In this document: positions 6,660-12,964 of the stretch, one piece after another
Position numbering within the stretch: position 1 is the stretch's first letter
Layout of the letters: the number at the start of each line of letters is the position of its first letter
Assembly: GCA_030621945.1 (NCBI GenBank)
Contig: JAUXGS010000003.1
Coordinates: 1-14,105, forward strand
Direction of reading: 5' to 3'
DNA length: 14,105 bases
Source of the DNA: Methanosarcinales archaeon
Lineage (GTDB): Archaea > Halobacteriota > Syntropharchaeia > Alkanophagales > Methanospirareceae
Made by a program: the position numbers and the translations under genes
The notes under the pieces: generated by a model
Database searches by the model: none
What the model saw: only the letters and a program-made list of their open reading frames with translations
Told to the model about the DNA's origin: nothing

Positions 6660-7082
6660 TTATATTCCTCCATGAGTCGTTGTTAACTTCACATGTTTAA
6701 CCCCTTTCAAACTCATTATACTTTCCGCCAACTCCTTTACCTTCTTCGCATCTCCCTGTATCACTATTATCTCAAAACAATTCTCCTTGTCTAAATGAAT
6801 GTGTGTTGACGACTTTATCATGCCTATAAAATGGTGTTGCACTTCAGTTAGTTCATCGCCCAATCCCCTTTGGCCGTGGTCATAGAGATAGGTCACTGTC
6901 CCTATCTCCTCACCTGATTCACGCTCCATCCATTCATACTCTACGATATAGGCTCTAATCGCATCTCTTATCCCTTCAGACCTCGATGAGTACCCCCGCC
7001 CTCCTATTATCGTGTCAAACTTGTTCAACAGATTCGAGGGTAGAGACACCCCTATTCGAGTCAATCCACGCTCTTCTTCCAT
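6660..7082 (-). CDS. nikR: NikR nickel-responsive transcription regulator
   Basis: 140 residues with the two NikR domains. Residues 1-50 are a ribbon-helix-helix DNA-binding domain (LTRIGVSLPSNLLNKFD, then GYSSRSEGIRDAIRAYI). Residues 55-140 are the ACT-like tetramerisation and nickel-binding domain. The square-planar nickel ligands are all present and correctly spaced: His83 (VQHHF), His94 and His96 (STHIHLD), Cys102 (ENCFE). The protein should bind Ni(II) and repress nickel uptake or nickel enzyme genes, useful to an organism with nickel cofactors such as F430. The start overlaps the end of ribL by 22 bases and the stop is 3 bases from psmB. I saw no obvious nickel transporter gene in the window, so its targets lie elsewhere, or it acts on its own operon. 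Confidence 0.95.
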   Translation of the reverse strand: MEEERGLTRIGVSLPSNLLNKFDTIIGGRGYSSRSEGIRDAIRAYIVEYEWMERESGEEIGTVTYLYDHGQRGLGDELTEVQHHFIGMIKSSTHIHLDKENCFEIIVIQGDAKKVKELAESIMSLKGVKHVKLTTTHGGI

Positions 7083-7510
7083 TTTCCTCCCTCCACGGAT
7101 TCCAATATGCTTTTTATAATCTCTTCCGCCTTACAAAAGGCATTTGAATTATGCTTTTTTATACGGATAACCTTTGAATGAAAGCCTCTTTCTCTAAGCT
7201 CCCGCTCCAGCTTTTCTTCATCGAAAGCCTGATCATAACCTAACGCTATTATATCCGGGTTTATACTATATAAAGGTGCATATATATCTTCTTCGCTACC
7301 CAACATCGCTTTGTCCACCATTTTCAAAGCTGAGATCATCTGCAACCTCTGCTCCTCGGGTATAATCGGCGTTCTTTTTCGCTTCCTCACGTTTACATCT
7401 CTTCCAATAATAACGAAGAGCTCATCCCCCAGTTTCTTCGCTTCCTCCAAGAAAAGTAAATGCCCCGGATGAAGTATTTCAAATGTCCCTGTTGCCAAAA
7501 CCCTTACCAT
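7061..7510 (-). CDS. ribL: Archaeal FAD synthase RibL (cytidylyltransferase family)
   Basis: 149 residues, close to the archaeal RibL (MJ1179) length. It transfers AMP from ATP to FMN, making FAD. The nucleotidyltransferase signature is at the start: VRVLATGTFEILHPGHLLFL, with the HxGH His14 and His17. IIGRDVNVRKRKRTPIIPEEQRL gives the substrate-binding loop and the nucleotide-contacting basic residues. DIIALGYDQ near residue 93 is the second conserved segment. Related glycerol-3-phosphate and CTP-type transferases share the fold, but the NVRKRKRTPIIPEEQRL context and size favour RibL. Its start overlaps the JAMM gene stop by 7 bases, and its end overlaps nikR by 22 bases, so all are translated from one mRNA. 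The link of FAD synthesis to the other operon members is unclear. Confidence 0.88.
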   Translation of the reverse strand: MVRVLATGTFEILHPGHLLFLEEAKKLGDELFVIIGRDVNVRKRKRTPIIPEEQRLQMISALKMVDKAMLGSEEDIYAPLYSINPDIIALGYDQAFDEEKLERELRERGFHSKVIRIKKHNSNAFCKAEEIIKSILESVEGGKWKKSVD

Positions 7511-7932
7511 CGCTGCTCTTCTCCTACTTTCAACATCTCTAAATCCCTTTCCGCTATTTTTAGCTCCCTCTCTTCTCCTTTAGAATTATAACATTTCCAG
7601 TTGTGCTCTTCATAAGGATAACATGCAATGATATGATAATTCCCGGTTTTGGAGAACATCAACAAATCTTGCTCTGAAGGTCTCGTAGCTGCTGGATGGG
7701 GATGGCTGTGAACAGACCCGACATAGCTAAGACCCATTGGCATCATATCCATTCGTATAATCGCATTTTCATCGGATGAAATCGTGCCCGGAAGAAAAAA
7801 AACGTCGGTTATAAGATCCCCATCAGTGCACAGCATCCCGATGAATTCCCGTGGATGATTAGATTTGCACACTTCCAGAATGAAATCCACGGTATCCTTT
7901 GCTATTCCCTCAATTTTCTTGATTTTGCGCAT
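7504..7932 (-). CDS. JAMM/MPN metalloprotease (possible desampylase)
   Basis: 142 residues, essentially one MPN+ domain. The full zinc JAMM motif is present: Glu29 (HPREFIGML), His75 and His77 in VGSVHSHPHP, then Ser86 and Asp89 in RPSEQDLL. Free-standing archaeal JAMM proteins (AF2198, HvJAMM1) cleave isopeptide or peptide bonds to ubiquitin-like SAMP/Urm1 proteins; related bacterial ones process sulfur-carrier proteins. The exact substrate cannot be read from sequence. It heads an operon ending in the proteasome beta subunit, which suits a role in removing or recycling ubiquitin-like tags. The stop overlaps ribL by 7 bases. The purine-rich sequence before the ATG (GAGTGAAAAG) is a weak ribosome site. 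Confidence 0.88.
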   Translation of the reverse strand: MRKIKKIEGIAKDTVDFILEVCKSNHPREFIGMLCTDGDLITDVFFLPGTISSDENAIIRMDMMPMGLSYVGSVHSHPHPAATRPSEQDLLMFSKTGNYHIIACYPYEEHNWKCYNSKGEERELKIAERDLEMLKVGEEQRW

Positions 7933-7973
7933 CTTTTCACTCTTTACTCGCTAACTAAATTTATTAGAAAGCA

Positions 7974-7984
7974 TTATTTTTAAA
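7974..7984 (-). promoter_or_regulatory. Probable TATA box of the JAMM-ribL-nikR-psmB operon
   Basis: Minus strand TCTTTTAAAAA lies about 45 bases before the JAMM ATG in the 94-bp gap after mfnD. The AT-rich surroundings make the exact box uncertain. Confidence 0.45.
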
Positions 7985-8026
7985 AGATAAATCTCTTTGA
8001 TTGCGATAGTGTAGTGTTATAACTTT

Positions 8027-8944
8027 TTACGAGAGATTAAAAACAAAATATCCTTCGGTTTTTACGTCTCCCGCCATAGGTAACGTTCCAAATTTTGCTC
8101 GTAATATCAAATCCGGCACCTCATAATTCAACACCTTTGCTATTCCTACGATTGACGTTGTAGGTCGGGGATTCACGTCCACAACGTATGCCGTTCCGTC
8201 TTCACCCAATACGAAATCTATCCCCACATAGCCGCTACAGTGGAGTATGGTTACCACCCTCTTACTTATGCGCATTATCTCGCTCTCTGCTTCACGCCCT
8301 ATAAAATAAGGAACGAATCCCCCTTCGTAGCGCAGGCGTTCTCCCTCCGTCCTTATAAATTGCTTGTTTATTGTTAGTGGCAATACAGAGGATTCCCCCG
8401 CAATGATGCTGCTACTTATATCATCCCCTGTTATGAATTCAGTGATAATATGATCAGCGTTATTGTAGTGGGATAGAACTTTTTGATATTTCTCTGCATT
8501 CAGTATAAAAATGTCTTCCGATGCACATCCGTACCTTGGCTTACTCACGTACCTCTGCTCTTCATTTCTCTCTACTTCTTCCACGGATACGATTTTAGGC
8601 ACAGGTATTCCTTCTCCGCTTAAAATTTTTGATGTCCGCATCTTATCAGCGCATATTTTTATAGAATCTGAAGGACAGCCCAAATTGACTGTATTCGACT
8701 CAATAAGCTCTGTAAGCGCGCATAACTGATCATCAGGAGCGATAACAATGCCTGCATCGCTCTCCTTTGATAGCTTATCCACTGCTGCTTCAAAATCAGT
8801 TTCCGCCTCAGGATAGACAACTTCATGCCCCATCCGCTCAAATCCCTCTTTTAGCGTTGAAAGCATCGCTTTTCCTTCTCTTAATAACGAGACGCTTTTT
8901 CCCTCGCCCACACCTACTGCATACTCAGCTACCAGTATCCGCAT
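8027..8944 (-). CDS. mfnD: ATP-grasp ligase, probable tyramine-L-glutamate ligase (methanofuran synthesis)
   Basis: 305-residue ATP-grasp protein of the COG1821 type. In Methanocaldococcus the member MJ0815 (MfnD) joins tyramine to glutamate in methanofuran assembly. Visible parts are the N-terminal Rossmann-like MRILVAEYAVGVG, the APDDQLCALTELIE segment, the ATP-grasp fold with ICADKMRTSKILSGEGIPVP, the KPRYGCASEDIF glycine-rich loop, the TEFITGDDISSS motif, and the metal-binding GIDFVLGEDGTAYVVDVNPR followed by PTTSIVG, a strong family signature. Other amino-acid ligases share the fold, so the substrate is inferred from family resemblance and a methanogen-like context. The gene starts 12 bases after the end of the repeat-protein gene and probably shares its promoter. 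Confidence 0.75.
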   Translation of the reverse strand: MRILVAEYAVGVGEGKSVSLLREGKAMLSTLKEGFERMGHEVVYPEAETDFEAAVDKLSKESDAGIVIAPDDQLCALTELIESNTVNLGCPSDSIKICADKMRTSKILSGEGIPVPKIVSVEEVERNEEQRYVSKPRYGCASEDIFILNAEKYQKVLSHYNNADHIITEFITGDDISSSIIAGESSVLPLTINKQFIRTEGERLRYEGGFVPYFIGREAESEIMRISKRVVTILHCSGYVGIDFVLGEDGTAYVVDVNPRPTTSIVGIAKVLNYEVPDLILRAKFGTLPMAGDVKTEGYFVFNLS

Positions 8945-8955
8945 CCTATTTTATC

Positions 8956-9849
8956 TTATCTATTCACTGGCGCAAGTGATTTCCCGTGTTCAGCGAGCTT
9001 TGCTAACGCAAGGAGTATGTTAACAAAATAGTCATTATGCATGGATTTATCTAAGTCTTCCTCCCAGCTCTTCTTCATCTCGTTAAATCTCTTCGCCGTC
9101 GCTGCCGATAGTTTACCAATGCTGGAAGAATAAACAACCGCTTCTGCCCCGCCTGTTTTTTTTGTTTTTTCTACTTCTTTTGCTTCTTCCTTTCTCTCCT
9201 TTCGCATCTCTGTAATGGGGAAACCCATGGAATTTACCGCTCTCGTCACTGACGACCGTTTTATCGGCACCTCTCGTATCTTGTTCTCCTCCTCCAGAAT
9301 CTCATCCACGGTTATCTTTCCCTGCTCTATCCTTTCATGGTATTTCTGTAGCCACTCAGGACCTTTTTCTGTTTTTTCGCCGGATTCAACGCTTCCCTTC
9401 GCTTCTCCCTCTTTCACTCCAGTCATCTTTCCGCTTCGCATCTCTGTAATAGGATAACCCATGGAATTTACCGCTCTTTTAACCGTTGCTATCTTTATTG
9501 GCTCCTCTCGTATCTTGTTCTCCTCCTCCAGGATTCCCTCTACGGTCATCTTTCCCTGCTCTATCCTTTCATGGTATTTCTGTAGCCACCCAGGACCTCT
9601 TTCTGTTTTTTCGCCGGATTCAACGCTTCCCTTCGCTTCTCCCTCTTTCACTCCAGCCATCTTTCCGCTTCGCATCCCTGTAATAGGATGCCCCAGGGCA
9701 TTTATCGCTCTCGTCACTGATGATATCTTTATTGGCTCCGCTCGTATCTTGTTCTCCTCCTCCAGGATTCCCTCTACGGTTATCTTTCCCTGCTCTATCC
9801 TTTCCTTGTATTTCAATATCCAACTTGGTGGCCGCTCTATCCTCCCCAT
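8956..9849 (-). CDS. Protein with three 78-residue tandem repeats, possibly nucleic-acid binding
   Basis: 297 residues, not a family I recognise. Three repeats begin near residues 7, 85 and 163; the landmark tryptophans are W10, W88 and W166, exactly 78 apart. Each has a helical module of about 50 residues (WLQKYHERIEQGKITVEGIL, EEENKIREEPIK, then TVKRAVNSMGYPITEMR), followed in the first two by a Gly/Lys/Glu linker (VKEGEAKGSVESGEKTE). The module's SSVTRAINALG-type segment resembles a helix-turn-helix recognition helix, so a multivalent DNA or RNA binder is a reasonable guess only. The tail (residues 235-297) is helical and ends HGKSLAPVNR. No signal peptide or membrane helix is visible. The ATG follows GGAGATGA. 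It leads a unit with mfnD and shares a divergent promoter with the tiny gene at 9947. Confidence 0.75.
   Translation of the reverse strand: MGRIERPPSWILKYKERIEQGKITVEGILEEENKIRAEPIKISSVTRAINALGHPITGMRSGKMAGVKEGEAKGSVESGEKTERGPGWLQKYHERIEQGKMTVEGILEEENKIREEPIKIATVKRAVNSMGYPITEMRSGKMTGVKEGEAKGSVESGEKTEKGPEWLQKYHERIEQGKITVDEILEEENKIREVPIKRSSVTRAVNSMGFPITEMRKERKEEAKEVEKTKKTGGAEAVVYSSSIGKLSAATAKRFNEMKKSWEEDLDKSMHNDYFVNILLALAKLAEHGKSLAPVNR
9196..9831 (-). repeat. Tandem 234-bp coding repeats, three copies
   Basis: Copies lie at about 9598-9831, 9364-9597 and 9196-9363 (the last shortened). The motif CCCTGCTCTATCC recurs at exactly 234-bp spacing (9320, 9554, 9788). The linker part of the first two copies (9601-9672 and 9367-9438) differs at only about two positions by eye, while the helical part differs more, which points to recent duplication or gene conversion. 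Confidence 0.92.
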
Positions 9850-9888
9850 CTCATCTCCATCCCAGTGTCTTTCTCACAACTAATAAAA

Positions 9889-9899
9889 TATTTATATAT
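9889..9899. promoter_or_regulatory. Shared divergent promoter (TATA) for the repeat protein and the tiny basic protein
   Basis: AT-rich ATTTATATATT. On the plus strand TTTATATA (9891-9898) predicts a start near 9922, 25 bases before the ATT codon at 9947. On the minus strand TATATAAAT predicts a start near 9867, leaving a short leader with GGAGATGA before the ATG at 9849. One AT core could serve both directions. Confidence 0.6.
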
Positions 9900-9932
9900 T
9901 AATTAAAGAAAGTGTAAATAAAGGATATGATA

Positions 9933-9941
9933 GGTGGTGAT
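9933..9941 (+). promoter_or_regulatory. Near-complete Shine-Dalgarno sequence that sets an ATT start
   Basis: GGTGGTGAT matches the full archaeal consensus GGAGGTGAT at 8 of 9 positions and lies five bases before ATT at 9947. The only in-frame ATG is much further down at 9980, so this site supports initiation at the ATT. Confidence 0.7.
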
Positions 9942-9946
9942 TTCAA

Positions 9947-10033
9947 ATTCCCTGTGGAAAGAAGCGAAAGCTGGCAAAGATGCGGAAGCACAAGTTGAAG
10001 AAGAGACGTAAGAAGATGAGATATAAGAAGTAG
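9947..10033 (+). CDS. 28-residue highly basic ribosomal-type protein (COX24/mS38-like), AUU start
   Basis: The frame from ATT at 9947 to TAG at 10031-10033 gives MPCGKKRKLAKMRKHKLKK as its first 19 residues, if the ATT is read as Met, followed by a run rich in Arg and Lys. From memory, tiny basic proteins beginning MPxGKKRKR, with KM-x2-HK-x-KKR-x-K, occur widely in Bacteroidetes, and the pattern resembles the COX24/AURKAIP1 (mS38) domain of ribosomes. A near-full Shine-Dalgarno sequence and a well-placed TATA box precede the ATT, and the Pro-x-Gly N-terminus agrees with that start. A 17-residue form from ATG at 9980 is the alternative but loses the conserved GKKRK part and the ribosome site. 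A ribosomal role is likely but not shown. It converges on the CNNM gene. Confidence 0.65.
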   Translation: MPCGKKRKLAKMRKHKLKKRRKKMRYKK

Positions 10034-10080
10034 GCCTGTACGCTGCTGTTGCGTGATTCTATCTTATTCCCTGCAATTTT

Positions 10081-11085
10081 TTAGCCTTTTATTTTTTTCA
10101 CGTCGTACTCATCATATATACTCCCCACTATTTCCTCTAAGAGGTCCTCTAAGCTAACCAATCCCTTTGTTCTTCCTTCTTCGTCCACAACAATTGCGAT
10201 GTGAAATTTACCCTCACGGAATTTGTTAAGAAGGTCATCTACTCGTGCTGTTTCCGGTACAAAATAAGCGGGCTTCATCAGCTTTTTTAGTGGAATGGTA
10301 CTATCATTCGCGTTTATCAGCAAATCTTTCGCATATAAAATCCCCACAATATTGTCCTCAGTCCCCTCGAATACAGGAATCCTTGAATATCCATACTTTT
10401 TTATTAGTTCTACAGCGGAATCCACACTTTGATGAGCTTCGAGGCAGACCATATCCTCCTTTGAGATCATCACGTTCTTTACGATGATATAGTCCAGCTT
10501 GAGCACGCCGGTTATCATCTCTTTTTCATCCTCTTCTATTGCTCCGTCCTCTTCTCCTATATCAAGAAATGTCTTTACCTCTTCCTCAGATAGCAATCTT
10601 CTCTGCTGCATCTCCAAACCTAACATCTTACCAAAAGCGTTTGTCATAACCGAAACAACTTTTGTAACAGGACGCAATACGAAAATCAAAATCGCCAACG
10701 GCTTAGAAACAGCGATAGAAAATCGTTCGGCATGGTATACGGCAAGGGTCTTGGGTATGATTTCACCAAAAGTGAGGATCAAAAAAGTCATCACACCTAT
10801 TGCGATGCCTACGCCCCAAACGCCGAAATACTCTATGGCGATAGAGGTAGCCAATGCAGACGCTGCGATGTTCACTATATTGTTCCCGATAAGCACGGTT
10901 GTGAGCAAAGCGTCAGGCTCGTTCACTATTTTCTGGACGGTATCAGCGCCTTTCACACCCCTTTTTAGCAGAGACCTGGCTTTTACCCTACCCATCCTAA
11001 TTAGAGCAGTTTCGGAGCCAGCGAAGAATCCAGACAGTAGTAGTAGCACAAATAGAACGATAATTTTTGCGATGAGCCACGACAC
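10081..11085 (-). CDS. CNNM/DUF21 membrane protein with CBS pair (CorC/HlyC-type transporter)
   Basis: 334 residues. The CNNM (DUF21) transmembrane domain spans about residues 1-180: a first helix (IIVLFVLLLLSGFFAGSE), the family signature SGFFAGSETALIRM, the LLTTVLIGNNIVNIAASALA helix, and the second signature GEIIPKTLAVYHAERF. A CBS-pair domain follows (about 200-330), with MISKEDMVCLEAHQSVDSAV, YSRIPVFEGTEDNIVGILYA and VVDEEGRTKGLVSLEDLLEE. The usual C-terminal CorC/HlyC domain is missing, as in shorter archaeal members. CNNM/CorC proteins export Mg2+ with Na+ and sense nucleotide through the CBS domains; cation specificity here is inferred. The start is GTG at 11085, with GGAGGG about 13 bases upstream. 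It diverges from the aIF5A gene. Confidence 0.92.
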   Translation of the reverse strand: MSWLIAKIIVLFVLLLLSGFFAGSETALIRMGRVKARSLLKRGVKGADTVQKIVNEPDALLTTVLIGNNIVNIAASALATSIAIEYFGVWGVGIAIGVMTFLILTFGEIIPKTLAVYHAERFSIAVSKPLAILIFVLRPVTKVVSVMTNAFGKMLGLEMQQRRLLSEEEVKTFLDIGEEDGAIEEDEKEMITGVLKLDYIIVKNVMISKEDMVCLEAHQSVDSAVELIKKYGYSRIPVFEGTEDNIVGILYAKDLLINANDSTIPLKKLMKPAYFVPETARVDDLLNKFREGKFHIAIVVDEEGRTKGLVSLEDLLEEIVGSIYDEYDVKKIKG

Positions 11086-11127
11086 CTTAGTTCTTATTCC
11101 CTCCGGTTATATTTATGTTTTAGGTAC

Positions 11128-11135
11128 TTATAAAT
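11128..11135 (+). promoter_or_regulatory. TATA box of the aIF5A operon
   Basis: TTATAAAT predicts a start near 11158, some 55 bases before the aIF5A ATG. The 127-bp gap to the CNNM start also holds AT-rich sequence (minus CATAAATATA near 11104-11113) suited to the leftward CNNM gene. Confidence 0.6.
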
Positions 11136-11212
11136 TTATCGCAGGCACACATAGAAAGGGGGACGCAGGTAAAAGAGAGAAAAGGAGGATAAGTGGAGGC
11201 GTAAGATGAAAT

Positions 11213-11602
11213 ATGAAGGAACTGACAGAAGTAAGGATGTTAAAAGAAGGCAGGTACGTTATTATGGACGATGAGCCGTGCACGATAATGAGCATAACCA
11301 CTTCAAAGCCAGGAAAGCATGGAGCGGCGAAAGCGAGAATGGACGCGATAGGCGTATTTGATTCGCAAAAAAGATCTGCCGTTCATCCGGTTACTGCGAA
11401 GTTGTATGTGCCAATAATAGAGCGGAGGAGTGGTCAGGTGCTCTCGGTTTTGGATGATACAGCGCAGATTATGGACCTTGAGGACTATTCAACTATTGAA
11501 CTTAAAATACCAGAAGAATTGAAGGCGAAAGGACGGATTGCGCCTGCCAAGGAGATATCTTTTTTACAATATGAGGGAAAATACAAGATAGATATAAAAT
11601 AA
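11213..11602 (+). CDS. eif5A: Translation factor aIF5A (hypusine-containing)
   Basis: 129 residues, the normal archaeal size. aIF5A binds the ribosomal E site and relieves stalls at proline-rich stretches. The N-terminal SH3-like domain has the modification loop TTSKPGKHGAAK, where Lys35 (GKHG) is changed to hypusine or deoxyhypusine. The C-terminal OB-fold domain begins about residue 72 and carries DTAQIMDLEDYSTIELKIP. The start fits the family's MK...EVxxLKEGRYVIMDDEPC opening. GGAGGCG lies about 14 bases before this ATG and nearer to an out-of-frame ATG at 11206 that opens only a short frame. It leads a rightward set of translation-related genes. Confidence 0.97.
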   Translation: MKELTEVRMLKEGRYVIMDDEPCTIMSITTSKPGKHGAAKARMDAIGVFDSQKRSAVHPVTAKLYVPIIERRSGQVLSVLDDTAQIMDLEDYSTIELKIPEELKAKGRIAPAKEISFLQYEGKYKIDIK

Positions 11603-11622
11603 AATTAGAGAAGGTGGATAAA

Positions 11623-11886
11623 ATGGTAGAGAAGAAGCTAATAGGAAAAATTACGCATTACTTCTCGAAGATAGGGGTGGCTGTGGTAGAGTTGAGTGAC
11701 GATATAACGGTAGGGGCGAAAATAAGAGTGGAAGGGGCAACAACCTCTTTCGAGCAGGTTATCGATGCAATGGAGATAGAAAATAAAAAGGTGGAGACCG
11801 CTACGGCGGGGCAGTCAATCGGGCTGAAGGTGAAAGAGCAGGTAAGGTTACACGATAGTGTTTACAAAGTAATGGAAGCGGAATGA
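11623..11886 (+). CDS. Small EF-Tu domain 2-like protein (translation elongation factor-like)
   Basis: 87 residues forming a single beta-barrel like domain 2 of EF-Tu/eIF5B GTPases: KLIGKITHYFSKIGVAVVEL, then ITVGAKIRVEGATTSFEQVI, VETATAGQSIGLKVKEQVR and LHDSVYKVM, in the classical order of that fold. It has no GTPase domain. Proteins of this type are annotated in archaea as elongation factor-like; the same barrel also occurs at the end of U32 peptidases. I choose ATG at 11623 because the upstream GTG at 11614 lies inside the ribosome site AAGGTGGA. It begins 20 bases after aIF5A, and its TGA overlaps the next ATG (ATGA), so translation of the following CBS gene is coupled. The role is unproven, but the neighbours suggest ribosome or RNA work. 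Confidence 0.85.
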   Translation: MVEKKLIGKITHYFSKIGVAVVELSDDITVGAKIRVEGATTSFEQVIDAMEIENKKVETATAGQSIGLKVKEQVRLHDSVYKVMEAE

Positions 11887-12749
11887 CGAAAAAGCAGAAA
11901 GAACGCGAGAGGAGAAACGTAAGTGAAATCATGGTAAAGGATGTCGCTTACGTGGCAGTGCCAGGGACGAGAGAGGATGTAATGGATATTTTCAAGGAAA
12001 AACACATCTCAGGCGTTCCGGTTGTTAAAGATGGAAAAGTGGTGGGTGTCGTTACGAGACAAGATCTGTTGAGAAATCCTGACGAGGAACAGGTAGCATT
12101 GCTAATGAGAAGGGACCCCCTTGTAATCAGTCCAGAAGCGACCATTGCAGAAGCGGTTAAAGTTATCCGTTCGTCTGCTATACGCCGTTTACCGGTAGTG
12201 GATGTCGAGAAACTCGTAGGGTTGGTAACAGTTGCTGATTTCATTAGAGAAATAGCGAGCTGGGAGGATAAGACACCCATAAACGGTTACATAAGAGATA
12301 AGACCATCGCTCTGTGGGACGAGATGCCGTTATCAGTTGCAGGTCGACTAATGGAACTTGCGAGGGTGAAAGCAGTTCCGGTTCTCAATTCAGAGTTCGA
12401 AATAGCGGGATTGATAAGCGATCAGGATTTGATAAATGCTGCGGTAATAGAAGAAGGGATGGGACATTCGGACTTATCTTTGGGCTCTGACGGAGACCAC
12501 TGGTCATTAGATGGGATGAGGGATACAATGAAACTTTACTATAGTGTATCGAGGATAAGATTGCCAGATAAGCTTGTAAAGGATGTAATGGTGAAGGAAG
12601 TAATTACAGTGACTCGCAATTTTGAGGTGGGTGCATGTGCAAAGATGATGGTCGAAGGTCGGTTCGACCAGCTTCCCGTTATTTCTGCGCGAGGGAAGTT
12701 GATAGGTATGCTCATTGATAGAGATCTTTTACGGGTTTTACTTCAGTAG
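11883..12749 (+). CDS. Four-CBS-domain protein
   Basis: 288 residues made of four CBS domains: about 13-63 (VSEIMVKDVAYVAVPGTRED, then HISGVPVVKDGKVVGVVTR), 73-120 (MRRDPLVISPEATIAEAVKV, IRRLPVVDVEKLVGLVTVAD), 138-190 (KTIALWDEMPLSVAGRLMEL, EIAGLISDQDLI) and 233-288 (VKDVMVKEVITVTRNFEVGA, QLPVISARGKLIGMLIDRDL). Each pair forms a Bateman module that binds adenine nucleotides or S-adenosyl compounds and acts as an energy or metabolite sensor. No catalytic or DNA-binding domain is attached beyond a basic N-terminus (MTKKQKERERR). Its start overlaps the previous stop by four bases. A polar segment between the third and fourth domains (GMGHSDLSLGSDGDHWSLDG) may be a flexible loop. Target unknown. 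Confidence 0.92.
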   Translation: MTKKQKERERRNVSEIMVKDVAYVAVPGTREDVMDIFKEKHISGVPVVKDGKVVGVVTRQDLLRNPDEEQVALLMRRDPLVISPEATIAEAVKVIRSSAIRRLPVVDVEKLVGLVTVADFIREIASWEDKTPINGYIRDKTIALWDEMPLSVAGRLMELARVKAVPVLNSEFEIAGLISDQDLINAAVIEEGMGHSDLSLGSDGDHWSLDGMRDTMKLYYSVSRIRLPDKLVKDVMVKEVITVTRNFEVGACAKMMVEGRFDQLPVISARGKLIGMLIDRDLLRVLLQ

Positions 12750-12905
12750 TTTGGAAGGGGAAATAGGCTTTTTAGTAGGGATTTTTAGGCAGAGCGGAAC
12801 ACGCTACGAGAATAGAGTAGTAGCGCAATCAGAAGTGCAAATCAAAAATGTTTTTTCTTTGGAAGAGAAAAACGGTGCTAAAAGAGATTAGAAGGATACC
12901 TGCTT

Positions 12906-12941
12906 CTTATTTTATTTTAAAAATTAGTGTTCTAAAATAAG
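12906..12941 (+). promoter_or_regulatory. Inverted repeat and AT-rich promoter region before glyS
   Basis: CTTATTTTA (12906-12914) and TAAAATAAG (12933-12941) are perfect 9-bp arms around an 18-base centre that contains TTTTAAAAATT, a possible TATA box about 45 bases before the glyS ATG. The arms could be an operator or a hairpin. Another pair, CGCTAC (12802-12807) and GTAGCG (12820-12825), may mark the end of the upstream CBS transcript. The rest of the 215-bp gap shows no gene. Confidence 0.4.
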
Positions 12942-12964
12942 AGGGACGAATGGGACAATAAGAT

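Noticed and set aside
9196..9831. Regular repeats as a possible CRISPR array
   Set aside because: The period is 234 bp, a whole number of codons, and both repeat and linker are coding; there are no short identical repeats with unique spacers.
9215..9883. Plus-strand open frames of 80 and 140 codons opposite the repeat protein
   Set aside because: They are antisense shadows of the 234-bp repeats; the Ser/Phe/Pro-rich composition and internal repetition mirror the real minus-strand gene, and they lack ribosome sites.
9921..10000. Frame MIGGDFKFPVERSE from ATG at 9926 as the gene before the basic protein
   Set aside because: It ends after 23 codons, the Shine-Dalgarno sequence lies inside rather than before it, and joining it to the basic protein would need a frameshift; the ATT start explains the data better.
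10499..11209. 236-codon plus-strand frame opposite the CNNM gene
   Set aside because: It overlaps a clearly homologous membrane protein in antisense and runs through the promoter region into the aIF5A leader; the composition is that of a reverse-strand shadow.
11614..11622. GTG at 11614 as start of the EF-Tu-like gene
   Set aside because: This GTG is part of the AAGGTGGA ribosome binding site; ATG at 11623 is correctly spaced after it.
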